DNA of 64,000 bases from contig JAHWDD010000002.1 of assembly GCA_023897205.1 (NCBI GenBank), positions 2,852,001-2,916,000 on the forward strand. Reading direction: 5' to 3'. The DNA comes from Exophiala sp. HKRS030 (Eukaryota > Ascomycota > Eurotiomycetes > Chaetothyriales > Herpotrichiellaceae). This document shows, piece by piece, positions 11,336 to 21,416 of this stretch; within the stretch, counting starts at the first letter, position 1, and each line of letters opens with the position of its first letter. The notes under the pieces are model-generated. The model saw only the letters and a list, made by a program, of their open reading frames with translations. It did not search any database and had not been told where the DNA came from. Made by a program: the position numbers and the translations under genes.

Positions 11336-11430
11336 TGCAACATGGACGGCGAGTGACCTGATGATGAGTAGGCAGAAGGTAGCGATACATACAAGAATAC
11401 GTCTGAGATACTCGGGAAGCAAGATGATCA

Positions 11431-11436
11431 ATAAAT
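11431..11436 (+). terminator. Candidate polyadenylation signal of the SDR gene
   Basis: AATAAA located 96 bases downstream of the SDR stop codon and 55 bases before the first ATG of the next gene on the same strand. Fungal signals are loose, so this is only a candidate. Confidence 0.3.
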
Positions 11437-11490
11437 GTCTTGGAATATCAGTGACGTTTGATGTTTGGCTGGTAAAGGAGGAATAGATTC

Positions 11491-14400
11491 ATGCCGGTGT
11501 TTTGCCGTAGCCTTGTTGTGCTCTCCTCGTACTGTTTCCATGTCGTGCCTGTCTTCTCATTTCTTAAGCCCACCACCATTGACCTTACGCCACGTTCAAT
11601 TCGTCACATTAGGCAGATGCGAACCCTCGAAGTCTACGATCATGTTGCTCTCAAGCAGAACACACGATTGCACGGGGCAATCACCCGTACGAATGGCGAG
11701 CCGGACACACCTCGTCTAGAAAATAGGTTGAATCTCGCACACACTACCATCCCTTCTAAAGTGTCGGATGAGTTTCTCGCAACCGGCGTGCCACCAGCTG
11801 GTTATGTTTATGTCAAATGGGCTGAAGAGACAGATGGTTGCTCGCTCGTGGACGAGAATGATCTGACCCTTCTGAGCCGCGCCTTTCAAGTTGGCGACGT
11901 TGTGAGGCAGGACGGCAGTTGCATGACTGGAAAGGTCATCGATGTCGACGAAACTTACACGCTCGCACCACTCGCCTGCGACAGGGAAGTCGCCAAACTA
12001 CTCTCCGTCGAACAATTGTTCCCATCGTGCTCACCTGCATGCGCCTCGCACCCTCCACTACGGTTCTCCCATCCGAACCCGCACGCTCTCATTTATAACG
12101 TCCCGTCCCGAGAAATCAAAGTAGCACAAGATGTGGTTAGAGGTGATTACCTGACAAGTGACAAGTGGATAGGATTGGTTTCGGATGTTGGATACAATGT
12201 GGTCATTGCACTTGAAAACAAGTCAGTCGTGGTGGTCACAGGACTTGGCGGCATCTGTCTCCCACTTGAAGATAACGGGATACCGCTGTTCAATATGTTT
12301 ATCCGTGGGGATGCTACGCGAAAGGAGCTGCCGGATTTTGCCAATACCGAAAACACATATGGGGTTCCTGTGGAAGTATTACGCCCCGGCGATCACGTCG
12401 TTATCAATCATGGTCCACTGAGAGAAGGAAGATGGATTCGTGGCTCATACGACCCCAAGTGCCGTAGACTTGGAGTGGTGCTAGATGTTCGCGCTCGAGA
12501 AGTTACTACGATGTGGTTAGTCAACAATCGGCGCGACAAATCAAACGCAAGTACAAAACCGAGATGCGAACAATCCATTTACGAAAACATTGACACCTTT
12601 CAAGACCAGGCCCAATTAACCCTTAACAAGTATGTATCTGTCTATGATTCTGCCAAAATGCCAAGCAAGACAGCAACAATAACAACGACATTGCATTCGA
12701 GAACAATATCAGGATATCCGAAAGACACGCAAAGCGTCCTCCTGGGACTATACATTGCAGTGGGTACTCACGTTAGATTCCGAGATCCCACGGGGGCGGC
12801 CGTCAAGTATCAGGGGAGTGAACAGAACTCTCACGGCCGTTTAACGAGGGTGGTATCTGTCGACTACCCTGATTGGGACTTCAACGAATTCATAGTCGTC
12901 GATATGAAACAAAAGGCAACTGTACTCTGGCAAGATGGCTCGACAACAACCTCTGACTCAATGGACTTGCACGATCATGACCTCTTCGAACCCGAACTAC
13001 AGCCTACGAATATTGTCGTTATGCGCGAGGGAATGCTTCAAAGACCCACAGCATCATCTTCCGCCGTCAGCTTTGAAACGTCAGAGTTCAATGAGATGGC
13101 ATTGTTTGAACGTCCACACGACTTGATGCCGCAGAAAGTGGGTGTCATTCAGACCATCGACCCGCGCGAGAGAGTGGCCTCGATCCGCTGGTATCGGAAA
13201 CCGAAGATCGAGCTCTTGTCGTCGGGGCGGAATTTGAGCCATGCCTCCCACTTTGGGCCCATCGGTGACACAGTATCGGATGTCTCTTTGTACGAGATTC
13301 TACCATTTCCTTTCTTTAATTGTCTACCAAGGGACATGTGCGTCCTTGCGGACTTGGTAAAAGTCACCAGGGGCCAGCAAGCTTACGAGACTGGCGAAAG
13401 CGTTGACATATCACTACCAACGAATTCGACTTCACCCAGACCTGGAATAGAGAGGGCAGTAGATAGAGAGCTCTCCCCTATCAGTATAGCGCCGTGGAGA
13501 ATGCCAAAGGCTCGTACTGAACCGAATGGTGCAGGGCCACGGGACTGGGTAGGCCAGGTGGTTGCAACTGGACTTGATGGCTCTCTGACTGTGCGACTGG
13601 GGGCAGCTCAACATTGTCGTGATGTCCGCATGGATCTTGATGGACTCTTAGCATGCATTCCTGGTGACCGACGCGACATGGAATCAGTTGATGGCGATTT
13701 GCTGGATGTGGATAATTTTGACGTGGACATCGAGATCTCGGACGACTCGTCCGATGACTACTCTGATGCCGACGTGGAAATGGGAGAGGTTGATGATTTA
13801 CTACTAGACTTGACACCGGAGGAGGCTGATCTGATTCATAAATCACATGCCCCAATCTTGACCACAGTGCCACCTGAGCCAGCAGAGGCCCCAGCAGAGG
13901 CCCCTTTATCGACCACGATGCCACCCGGGCCACCTCCGCAATTCCTCATACTCGACCAAGAGCCTCCAGCAGACCAGTTTGGGCTCCAATCAGTTTCCTC
14001 ATCTATCGGTGCACTGAAACGGATTGCCAAAGAACATAAAATTCTCGCGTCCTCGTTGCCCAAAGGGCAAATCTATGTTCGAACCTATGAAAGGCGACTT
14101 GATCTCTTCCGATGCCTCATGGTTGGACCTCGAGATACGCCTTATGAGAATGCTCCTTTTCTGATAGACTTGCAACTACCGGAACGATTTCCAGAGCAAC
14201 CGCCGACGGCGCATTTTCATAGCTGGACGAGCGGAATGGGTCGAATCAATCCCAACCTCTACGAAGAAGGCAAGATCTGTCTGAGTCTGCTGGGTACTTG
14301 GTCGGGACAGCACAAGACTGAATCATGGAATCCCATGGCTACAATCCTGCAGATTTTGGTGTCTTTGCAAGGCCTCGTCTTTGTGAAGAACCCCTTCTAC

Positions 14401-14838
14401 AATGAAGCCGGTTTCGAAGGTTACGAAGACGACGAGAGATACATTCACGAGGCAGAGCAGTACAATGAAAAGGCGTTTGTCATGGCCCGAAGATTCACCA
14501 AGAACGCGCTGGTGCGTCCGCCGAGGGCGATGACAGATGTCCTGGCGTGGTTGTATTTGCCTCACCACCCAGACAAGCCAGGTGAGAGTCTGCTCGGCAC
14601 AATCATCAGCCAAGGCAAGCTTTTGATTGAAAGGTCCGAGTCTGCGAGGGCTAGGAATGATGAGAGCTTGTTGGATTCTCAGGGAGAAAAAGATGATATG
14701 ACCAAGGTGTTTCTACGACCGCTGAGTCGTGGTGGAATTGTCATGTTGAAAAGAACCATAGAAGAGTTGCAGACGGAGTTGAACAGGTTGACGATGGTGG
14801 AAAGTTGCGACCGCGATGGAGGAGGAGGGGGAGCATGA
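11491..14838 (+). CDS. UBE2O-like large E2 ubiquitin-conjugating enzyme
   Basis: A single uninterrupted frame of 1115 residues. The C-terminal third holds a UBC fold: LKRIAKEHKILASSLP, the YERRLDLFRCLMVGPRDTPYENAPF core (E2s normally have F..I.GP..TPYE), PPTAHFHSW, and the active-site Cys930 in EGKICLSLLGTWSG, followed by WNPMATILQILVSLQ and VKNPFYNEAGFE. The TPYE/ICLSLLGTW signature and the long N-terminal extension are those of UBE2O, a hybrid E2/E3 enzyme. The first 750 residues would hold its SH3-like conserved regions; an acidic stretch (DVEMGEVDDLLLDLTPEE) precedes the UBC domain. The C-terminus has a coiled-coil-prone helix (VMLKRTIEELQTELNRL). The start is uncertain: 11617 (MRTLEVYDHVALKQNT) fits better with a UBE2O-like beginning, because the first 42 residues are hydrophobic and atypical. 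Confidence 0.9.
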   Translation: MPVFCRSLVVLSSYCFHVVPVFSFLKPTTIDLTPRSIRHIRQMRTLEVYDHVALKQNTRLHGAITRTNGEPDTPRLENRLNLAHTTIPSKVSDEFLATGVPPAGYVYVKWAEETDGCSLVDENDLTLLSRAFQVGDVVRQDGSCMTGKVIDVDETYTLAPLACDREVAKLLSVEQLFPSCSPACASHPPLRFSHPNPHALIYNVPSREIKVAQDVVRGDYLTSDKWIGLVSDVGYNVVIALENKSVVVVTGLGGICLPLEDNGIPLFNMFIRGDATRKELPDFANTENTYGVPVEVLRPGDHVVINHGPLREGRWIRGSYDPKCRRLGVVLDVRAREVTTMWLVNNRRDKSNASTKPRCEQSIYENIDTFQDQAQLTLNKYVSVYDSAKMPSKTATITTTLHSRTISGYPKDTQSVLLGLYIAVGTHVRFRDPTGAAVKYQGSEQNSHGRLTRVVSVDYPDWDFNEFIVVDMKQKATVLWQDGSTTTSDSMDLHDHDLFEPELQPTNIVVMREGMLQRPTASSSAVSFETSEFNEMALFERPHDLMPQKVGVIQTIDPRERVASIRWYRKPKIELLSSGRNLSHASHFGPIGDTVSDVSLYEILPFPFFNCLPRDMCVLADLVKVTRGQQAYETGESVDISLPTNSTSPRPGIERAVDRELSPISIAPWRMPKARTEPNGAGPRDWVGQVVATGLDGSLTVRLGAAQHCRDVRMDLDGLLACIPGDRRDMESVDGDLLDVDNFDVDIEISDDSSDDYSDADVEMGEVDDLLLDLTPEEADLIHKSHAPILTTVPPEPAEAPAEAPLSTTMPPGPPPQFLILDQEPPADQFGLQSVSSSIGALKRIAKEHKILASSLPKGQIYVRTYERRLDLFRCLMVGPRDTPYENAPFLIDLQLPERFPEQPPTAHFHSWTSGMGRINPNLYEEGKICLSLLGTWSGQHKTESWNPMATILQILVSLQGLVFVKNPFYNEAGFEGYEDDERYIHEAEQYNEKAFVMARRFTKNALVRPPRAMTDVLAWLYLPHHPDKPGESLLGTIISQGKLLIERSESARARNDESLLDSQGEKDDMTKVFLRPLSRGGIVMLKRTIEELQTELNRLTMVESCDRDGGGGGA

Positions 14839-15254
14839 AGACTGAATACACCACCGGATGGATCGAATATCTGGTTGGTTTGACGGTCTGTTATGACTAT
14901 AACAAATTTGATCCGAACTTGGAATGATGATTAGGATGTGACGAAGGATATGAATGGGATGCACATGAGTCATGATCATTTGATACCCTAACTACTGATT
15001 GAGTAGTATGATGGATGGGATGGGATATACTGGTACGGAGTTGAGGGTCATAAAATTGAACTTTGATATTTACACGGTGTGTAAGAATTGTACGGATTAA
15101 AGGATGGATATGGTAGATACAGTACTCGGTATCTTGGTTGAGAACGAAACTCGAAACTACATATTGACCTTTGTCTTGTGGTCTTGAGTTTCTTGGTGTG
15201 GAATGTATGGTTGTACCTACCGAGGGAGTACAATAGTGGGTATTACCTACCTAG

Positions 15255-15612
15255 TACGGAGTAGAGTAGATACAGATAGCCTCTTGTATGGTATAGTAAT
15301 GAATCTTGCTCGTTTAAACAAAAATGGGATACTCCTTTGGAGTACAGAGGATGTTGTACTCCGTATCATTGACCGAAATATTACGGTAAGGTCGATAAGC
15401 GAGCTGCCGGATCCTTTTTGAGAGACGGATGTATTGTACAACATTAGCTCGTTTGTTCAGGTACTTGATCCACAACTTCCTGGGACGTGCCACTCCTTTC
15501 GCTTTGGTCTGTACTCAAGATACTTGTACTTGTAACCATAGGACTCGATACCGAGTTTTCTTCTTTTGCTCGGGTCCAAACGATGATCGATGAAAAGTCA
15601 GTGTACTCCGTA
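15255..15612. repeat. Cluster of three TACTCCGTA 9-mers
   Basis: Exact copies at 15255-15263 (reverse orientation), 15357-15365 and 15604-15612. The same 9-mer occurs elsewhere in the window at 1146, 6510, 20623, 22309, 24547, 24724, 24818, 43069, 43417, 52637 and 57245 (both orientations), always outside the exons called here. Confidence 0.6.
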
Positions 15613-15756
15613 GGAATGCACCTATAGTAGGTAGGAAATTTGGCCCCCCTCCCCCGAAGGAGTTACTTTTGCTCCGGTGATACAGGCCCCTCCCTCCAAA
15701 GGTGGTCGAATGTTATTACATGGACTGCCTGACTCGAATAGTTGGGTTTAGGGGTT

Positions 15757-15762
15757 TATAAA
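15757..15762 (+). promoter_or_regulatory. TATA box of the epoxide hydrolase gene
   Basis: TATAAA within GGTTTATAAAGAATC, 140 bases before the ATG at 15897. Confidence 0.4.
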
Positions 15763-15896
15763 GAATCAGTACATGAGAACGATTAAGACTAGGTTCCCCT
15801 CTCTTGCATCCTACTTCGTTTCTCTTGTTGCTGTCACTATCGCCCTCAGAGTCCTATATTCTATCAAGCCAATATATATATATATATCTCCCCAAC

Positions 15897-17326
15897 ATGA
15901 CCACTCCAGATATCACTCCCTTCAAAATATCAATACCAGACACCGTCCTCGAACGGACCAGGTCCAAACTCTCAATCTCCCTCGATGACGATGATCTTCC
16001 TGTCGAAGTCGAGGAAGGCGACCAGTGGACCCGAGGTACACCCAACTCCGAGATCCATCGTCTGGCAAAGTACTGGCGGGACGAGTTCGACTGGCGCAAG
16101 GTCGAAACTCGACTAAACACCGAACTACCCCAGTTCACGACCAAGATCGAAGTCGATGGGTTTGGTACATTCGACATTCATTTCGTTCACGCCAGGACTG
16201 AAGTCCCCAAGAACGCCGCCATTCCTTTGATCTTCGTACACGGATGGCCTGGGAGTTTTTTGGAGGTTAGCAAGATTTTGCCCTTGCTACTGGAAGACGA
16301 GAGTGGACAAGAACCTCGTTTTCATGTCGTCGCTCCTAGTTTGGTGAACTTTGGTTTCTCACAGGGTTGTGTAAAGGTGAGTCAAACTCTGCTGGTACTC
16401 CTGATAACTCCTGATGCTCGGTTGCTATTCCCGACACCATTGCTCATGGTCCTGAAATTCCGCGGCGAGTGATTTTTCAAGACGTCGACTGACCGACTGA
16501 CGTTTCGTTTTGTCTTTTTAGCCAGGATTCGGTGTCGAACAACATGCCGAAATGTGTCATAAACTCATGCTGAAACTTGGTTATGATCAATATGGTACGT
16601 TTGGCCTGCTGATAGAGATGTTTCACAACGTCCTCGCGTACTACAGCTAAAAACTCAAAAACAGTGACCCAAGGAGGCGACTTGGGTTATTTCGTCACCC
16701 GGATCATGGCCCTAAAATACCCCGTTCATATCCAGGCTCAACACATCAACATGGCCATCCCGGCCGAACCCACGTCGACGTCTCATCCGGATTTGTTTGC
16801 AAAATGTCAATCCACGCCGTTGAACGACTGGGAGAAGGCCGCCGCCGAGCGTACCGTCCACACCTTGCGTACGGGCATGGGGTACTACAACATCCAGGCG
16901 ACAAAGACGCAAACGATCGCCATCGCGGTGACGGCCTCCCCGCTTGGGCTTCTCGCTTGGATCTACGAGAAACTTCACGACTGGACGGACGGGTACCCTT
17001 GGACGGAGGAAGAGGTCTTGACCTGGGTTTGCATCTACGCGTATTCGACCGCGGGTGCCGCCGCCAGTATGCGTATATACTACGAAGAAACGAACCAAAA
17101 AGGTGGCGGGTCGAGTGTGGTCACGGCGCAGCGCGATACCGGCAAGACGGTCAAGATCGGAGTGAGTCAGTTCCCCGCCGAATTGACGCCACCGCGAGAG
17201 TTGTGGTTGCACACTTTGGGTAATGTGGTGTACATCAAACAACACGCCAGGGGGGGACATTTGGCGGCTTGGGAAGTACCGGAATTGTTGGTGGATGATG
17301 TCAGAGGTACTTTTCGTGGAAGATGA
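15897..17326 (+). CDS. Epoxide hydrolase (alpha/beta hydrolase with EHN domain)
   Basis: Opens epoxides to diols using an aspartate nucleophile. Exons 15897-16376, 16522-16594 and 16665-17326 give 404 residues, the usual length of microsomal-type fungal epoxide hydrolases. The N-terminal EHN domain is visible (FKISIPDTVLERTRSKLSIS, then YWRDEFDWRKVETRLN.LPQF). The oxyanion-hole HGWPGSFLE follows at the end of exon 1, and the nucleophile Asp190 lies in VTQGGDLGYF just after the second intron. The cap and C-terminal parts carry WIYEKLHDWTDG and a likely catalytic His in ARGGHLAAWEVPELLVDD. The start MTTPDITPF lies ten bases after an AT microsatellite. Such enzymes detoxify epoxides or act in secondary metabolism; the substrate is unknown. 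The methyltransferase gene follows on the same strand. Confidence 0.93.
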
Positions 17327-17655
17327 AAGGAGTAGAGGAAGGATTGTAAGGGGGAAGGGGAAGAGTCGGTAGATTGTTTATATCTAAACACGACTGTATG
17401 AGAGAAGGGGTGGTGATGGAAAGCATGTGCTTGAACAAAAGTACATTGCGATGCCGTCAATGTGGCAAAAATACTCAAAGTCTCCACAGAAAGGGACCTA
17501 GGTCAGTACTGTACTACATATATGTGGGCACCTGAGGTAGATAGATTGATTGCGTGGTTTTTGTGTTCTCTTATCACTCCCCTTAAAACTACCACCATTT
17601 GTTCCAAGTACTTCAATATAACTTCTTGTTATCGTTCTATAGCCGAAAAAAGAAA
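17327..17655. other. Intergenic spacer before the methyltransferase gene
   Basis: 329 bases between two plus-strand genes, expected to hold the epoxide hydrolase 3' end and the methyltransferase promoter. No distinct element recognised. Confidence 0.4.
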
Positions 17656-18522
17656 ATGCCTCCACCGTCTCGGCTCGATTCAATCAGTGCCCTCTACGAC
17701 TCCCGTAGCGACAAGTACGACGAGAACCAAGTTCATGTCGACCAAGCGCGAGACTATCTGGTTTGGGCGGACTTACGGGCCGGTCAAAACGTGTTGGATT
17801 TAGCATGCGGGACGGGTCTCGTGTCGATCGGAGCAAAGTCGATCGTCGGTGACTCTGGCGTGGTCATCGGCGTGGACGTCAGTTCCGGGATGCTGGATCG
17901 AGGACGCCTCAAGGCCGAACGAGCAGGGTTACAAGTTTCGTTCATAAAAGGTGACATTCAACATCTAGATTCATCACGGTTCACACAGGATTCATCATCA
18001 TCATCGGCGACCAAATTTGATGTCATCACTTGTGCTTCGGCTCTGATCCTGCTAGATGACCCGGTGGGTGCACTCAGACAATGGAAGACCCTTCTCGAGG
18101 AGGGTGGAGGAAAAATCGTGACGGACGTGCAGAGTCGAGATGCCAATCTGATCATGAACGTTTTTCGCCACGTCGCGGCTCAATTGGGCGAAAAGGTCAT
18201 CTGGGACGGTGGGGCGGCGAGGTACGAGAGTATCGAAGACCTGGGGAAAGTGGTACGCGACGCCGGATTCGAGATCGAAAAACTGTTCGAGACGGAACCG
18301 TACGCCACGACGCATTACAAACCAAAAGAGGCCGAAGAGATTTTTGACGAGGCCGTCGAGAAAGAAATGTTTGAACGGTTTGGAAAACCTGAAAACGGGA
18401 CGAGGGAGCGCGCGAGGAAACTGTTTGTGCAAAGAATGAACGAACTAGCCGAGGGAAGGGAGAATATAAAAGAAGAAACTAGGTATTGGGTCGTTGTGGC
18501 CTCGGTGCCTGCTTCAATATAA
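17656..18522 (+). CDS. Class I SAM-dependent methyltransferase
   Basis: 288 residues, intronless. The SAM-binding motif I is textbook (NVLDLACGTGLVSIGA), followed by motif II (VVIGVDVSSGMLDRGR) and motif III/IV (VSFIKGDIQHLD; FDVITCASALILLDDP). The order corresponds to the UbiE/COQ5-like or small-molecule methyltransferase group (Methyltransf_11/25). The start at 17656 has a good context (AAAATGCC) and gives the expected N-terminal segment SALYDSRSDKYDENQVHVDQARDY ahead of motif I (quoted in part: YDSRSDKYDEN). The C-terminal half, rich in Glu and Lys, is less conserved and probably determines the substrate, which I cannot name. The preceding epoxide hydrolase on the same strand could be co-regulated, but nothing in the sequence shows it. 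Confidence 0.88.
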   Translation: MPPPSRLDSISALYDSRSDKYDENQVHVDQARDYLVWADLRAGQNVLDLACGTGLVSIGAKSIVGDSGVVIGVDVSSGMLDRGRLKAERAGLQVSFIKGDIQHLDSSRFTQDSSSSSATKFDVITCASALILLDDPVGALRQWKTLLEEGGGKIVTDVQSRDANLIMNVFRHVAAQLGEKVIWDGGAARYESIEDLGKVVRDAGFEIEKLFETEPYATTHYKPKEAEEIFDEAVEKEMFERFGKPENGTRERARKLFVQRMNELAEGRENIKEETRYWVVVASVPASI

Positions 18523-19584
18523 CAGTGCTTGAGAGATGGTGGAGATGATCGAACACGAAAGGGACCTGGTGGACGTTGGCAGAAGTATTGTGAAGAAAAA
18601 GGGGAAATCTCACCTCGTACGTCGGACTTTGACTGTCTGGGGTCGGACGTGCAGAGATATTTTGAGGAGCCGGGGGATACGGACAGGGAAAAGGACTTCC
18701 AACATGACTCTGGTCGCCCAAGGGGATATGGACAAGGACATGGTATATATGGTACGCACACGAATCATGTGGTTATGGCCACTAGATGGACGGGCATGGA
18801 CGAGCTGTTCTCCCGAGTGAGAATTCGTACACAGCGTATACGTACCAAGGTAGGTCACGGCATCAAGGAATATCAACTTTGGTCCGGTCTTCCGTTCACT
18901 GGGAAATGTAGGAAATTATATAAGGTATTGTACCTAGGTAGCTATATACCTCTTCCACGGGTCCCTTGAGGGCTCCGAGAGCTGGCTATATCTTAGAACC
19001 GTGTCCAGTGGTCCAGTCTCAAAATGACACCGACGCGAAGAACATGTCTGTCTCTGTCTGCATGGTTGAGGTTGGTGGGAGAGGAAGCTCCTATCTGTTT
19101 GGAGGGTGACTCGCTGCTGTGATGATCCGGGAGCTGGAACAGTCTCAAATTCGACGACCCGACCCCGCCAGAAGTCACCCGGTAGAGGATCATGACAAGA
19201 TTTCTGTGTAGACATCATTTTCGTGTACTGCTCCAAGAGTCTCACAGTGGTCGAAACCGACCGATATTCCCCAAGGATGTCAAGTCGTAATTCATGTTGC
19301 AGCTATTGGTCGTTCTCATTCGGGAACTCCGTCGGGGAGAATTGAGGCCACGGCGCTTCATAGCAGTGTCTCGTCTCCGACAATTGAACTGTTACGCTGC
19401 ATAACCTCATCAGGAAGGTACTTGTCTTCTCGGTATCAGCCCTGCAAGGTAGAGGAACGGGCTTCTGTCCGTGACTTCGTCTCATACATCAGGTGCCCTT
19501 GTGGCCATGGAAAATAGAATCCAATGTTCCTGACCGGTATCAATAGCCTCGTTGATTCTTCAATCATATCCCAAGGTGCGGTCT
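18523..19584. other. Intergenic region, no gene supported
   Basis: Between the convergent ends of the methyltransferase and VPS37 genes. Several open frames up to about 145 codons occur but have no protein-like pattern or partner exons. Confidence 0.45.
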
Positions 19585-20451
19585 TCATCTCCATCCACCA
19601 ACTCTACCTTCGTCCCATCTGGCCCTCATCTCTCTCCTCTTCTCCAGTGTCGTAGCACCTTCTCTTATCCTCCGCACCCAGTCATTAATCTCCTTCTCAC
19701 TGGCCTTGCCATGGCTCGTGTCATCACTAGTCGAGCCTTCGAGGAAACTTTCCTGTGTGGCTCTGAGCAACGCTTCTTGCTCACCTATACTCGACACGAG
19801 TCTTTGGTACATTTGTCGTGGACCCCACGGTGACAGAGCATCGTCCATTTCAGTCTGCTTTCTCCTCCATTGTGTCTGCAAAGAGGCGTGACTGAGCAAC
19901 AGTTGGCCAGTTTCGTCTCGGAGTTGACGTAGTTGACTCTCGGCCTGAGACACTTGCTGTACTAGTTGGAGATTGGCATGGATTGCGTCCTGGAGAGGTT
20001 TGAGAGACGATGTGTAGGAAGGATGCGTCGAGGCTATCGACGCCAGTAAGGAAGCATTGTTGACGAGTGTATGAAGTTCATTGATCGGCTTATCTTGTAG
20101 TTGTGACGGAATCCAGCGGTCCGACAATGACGGAGGTGGAATGGGATCATACCGCTGCTGCGGTTGTGGTGGGACCGGAGCAAAGGTCTGTTGTGCGTTT
20201 GGAACAGGTGGTTGAGGACGAGGAGAGTTCGTTATACCAGGCACAGCATTCGTAGGTGTCGACGAGAGCGTGGGAGTACCAGTGCGGCTTACATTGGCGC
20301 TTTGAGCCTGGCTGTTCAGATGCGAGACTGGTTTCGGTGGGGGTGGAGGGGGTGCGCTGCCTGTGATAGGGGATGAAGGAGGTGGCGTAGAGGTCGCGGT
20401 AACATTGGGCAGGTTGGAAGCTGATGATGAGGTATAGAAGGATTCAGACAT
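19585..20451 (-). CDS. vps37: VPS37-family ESCRT-I subunit (Mod(r) domain)
   Basis: Part of the endosomal ESCRT-I complex that sorts ubiquitinated cargo into multivesicular bodies. 288 residues from the ATG at 20451 (MSESFYTSSSASNLP). The N-terminal half is Pro/Ser-rich and disordered, with a PPPPPP run and repeated Gln/Pro segments. The C-terminal half carries the Mod(r) helical hairpin: ELHTLVNNASLLASIASTHPSY, then a heptad-like coiled coil (QLVQQVSQAESQLRQLRDET) and a basic end (LEKRREMRARWDEGRVGGWR). The frame extends upstream of 20451 but that part reads through poor sequence, so this ATG is preferred. It is divergent from the SF3A2 gene with only 257 bases between the two starts, which probably share a promoter. 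Confidence 0.82.
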   Translation of the reverse strand: MSESFYTSSSASNLPNVTATSTPPPSSPITGSAPPPPPPKPVSHLNSQAQSANVSRTGTPTLSSTPTNAVPGITNSPRPQPPVPNAQQTFAPVPPQPQQRYDPIPPPSLSDRWIPSQLQDKPINELHTLVNNASLLASIASTHPSYTSSLKPLQDAIHANLQLVQQVSQAESQLRQLRDETGQLLLSHASLQTQWRRKQTEMDDALSPWGPRQMYQRLVSSIGEQEALLRATQESFLEGSTSDDTSHGKASEKEINDWVRRIREGATTLEKRREMRARWDEGRVGGWR

Positions 20452-20708
20452 CTTTGAACATAGTGTGTGGTTGTAAATCAAACGTTGCCCACCTCGAATC
20501 GCGCTTCTATGGGGTGCCTCCGATATCCAGCCTTGCCCAGCCTCGTCATCGGCAGCCTTGCCAAGTGCGGAGCAAGGCTGTGCTACTTTGTATGAATTTC
20601 TTTCCTGAATTCCCATGCTCCATACTCCGTACACAGGCAACAACCAGCAGCTGTCTAAGTTAAACCGCTTCTTCAAATCAACCTGGTCGCAGACATTTGA
20701 CATCAAAC
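20452..20708. promoter_or_regulatory. Shared divergent promoter region, vps37 / SF3A2
   Basis: 257 bases between two divergent start codons. Contains one TACTCCGTA copy (20623-20631) about 78 bases before the SF3A2 ATG. The bidirectional role is inferred from geometry. Confidence 0.45.
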
Positions 20709-21416
20709 ATGGACTACCAAAACCGCGCTGGTTCCAAGTTTGGCGGTGGCGGCGTCGCCTCGCAATCCGCCACCAACGCCGACCGACGAGAACGGCTACG
20801 CAAACTCGCGCTCGAGACCATCGATCTTGACAAGGACCCTTACTTCTTTAAAAACCACGTCGGTAGCTTCGAATGTCGACTCTGTCTGACAGTCCACCAG
20901 AACGATGGCTCATACCTGGCACATACACAAGGGCGCAAGCACCAGACGAACCTTGCACGCCGCGCGGCCAGGGAACAAAAAGAAGCCCAGAAGGATGGAC
21001 AAATGATGTCAGGCATGATGGGTGTGCAAGTCAAAAAGAACATGGTCAAGATCGGGCGACCAGGTTACAAGATCACCAAGATTCGAGACCCTCTGACACG
21101 TCAGGTCGGATTACTCTTTCAGCTGTTGTACCCTGAAATCACTCCGGGCGTGGAACCTAGAGTACGATTCATGAGCGCTTTTGAGCAGAAGATCGAAGAG
21201 CCGGAAAGGGATTACCAGTATCTGCTTGTCGCCGCTGAACCATACGAGACTTGTGCGTTCAAGTTACAATCCCGCGAGGTCGATCGCCGCGAAGGACGAT
21301 ACTGGACATGGTGGGATGCTGACGCCAAGGAGTTCTGGTGTCAGGTCTTGTTCAAGACAGAGCGAGACGAACGATACAGTAACGTCCCGGGTCTAGCACC
21401 TACAGGCAAGAGATGA
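20709..21416 (+). CDS. prp11: Splicing factor 3A subunit 2 (Prp11/SF3A2)
   Basis: Component of the SF3a complex of U2 snRNP, required for branch-site recognition in pre-mRNA splicing; nuclear. 235 residues, intronless. The start MDYQNRAGSKFGGGGVAS is the family's characteristic N-terminus, so the ATG at 20709 is chosen over one four codons upstream. The U1/matrin-type C2H2 zinc finger is intact: FECRLCLTVHQNDGSYLAHTQGRKH (cysteines and histidines at CxxC and HxxxxxH). The conserved tail follows with GRPGYKITKIRDPLTRQ, LFQLLYPEI, PRVRFMSAFEQKIE, DYQYLLVAAEPYETCAFKLQ and FWCQVLFK. Fungal forms lack the Pro-rich C-terminal repeats of the human protein, and so does this one. Confidence 0.96.
   Translation: MDYQNRAGSKFGGGGVASQSATNADRRERLRKLALETIDLDKDPYFFKNHVGSFECRLCLTVHQNDGSYLAHTQGRKHQTNLARRAAREQKEAQKDGQMMSGMMGVQVKKNMVKIGRPGYKITKIRDPLTRQVGLLFQLLYPEITPGVEPRVRFMSAFEQKIEEPERDYQYLLVAAEPYETCAFKLQSREVDRREGRYWTWWDADAKEFWCQVLFKTERDERYSNVPGLAPTGKR

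Larger units (their letters stand above)
14839..15896. other. Intergenic region rich in TACTCCGTA motifs
   Basis: No gene supported. Three copies of TACTCCGTA/TACGGAGTA occur within 360 bases (15255-15263, 15357-15365, 15604-15612), with near-matches around 15036. A TATA box for the epoxide hydrolase lies at 15757 and an (AT)8 tract at 15872-15887 lies ten bases before its ATG. Confidence 0.5.
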
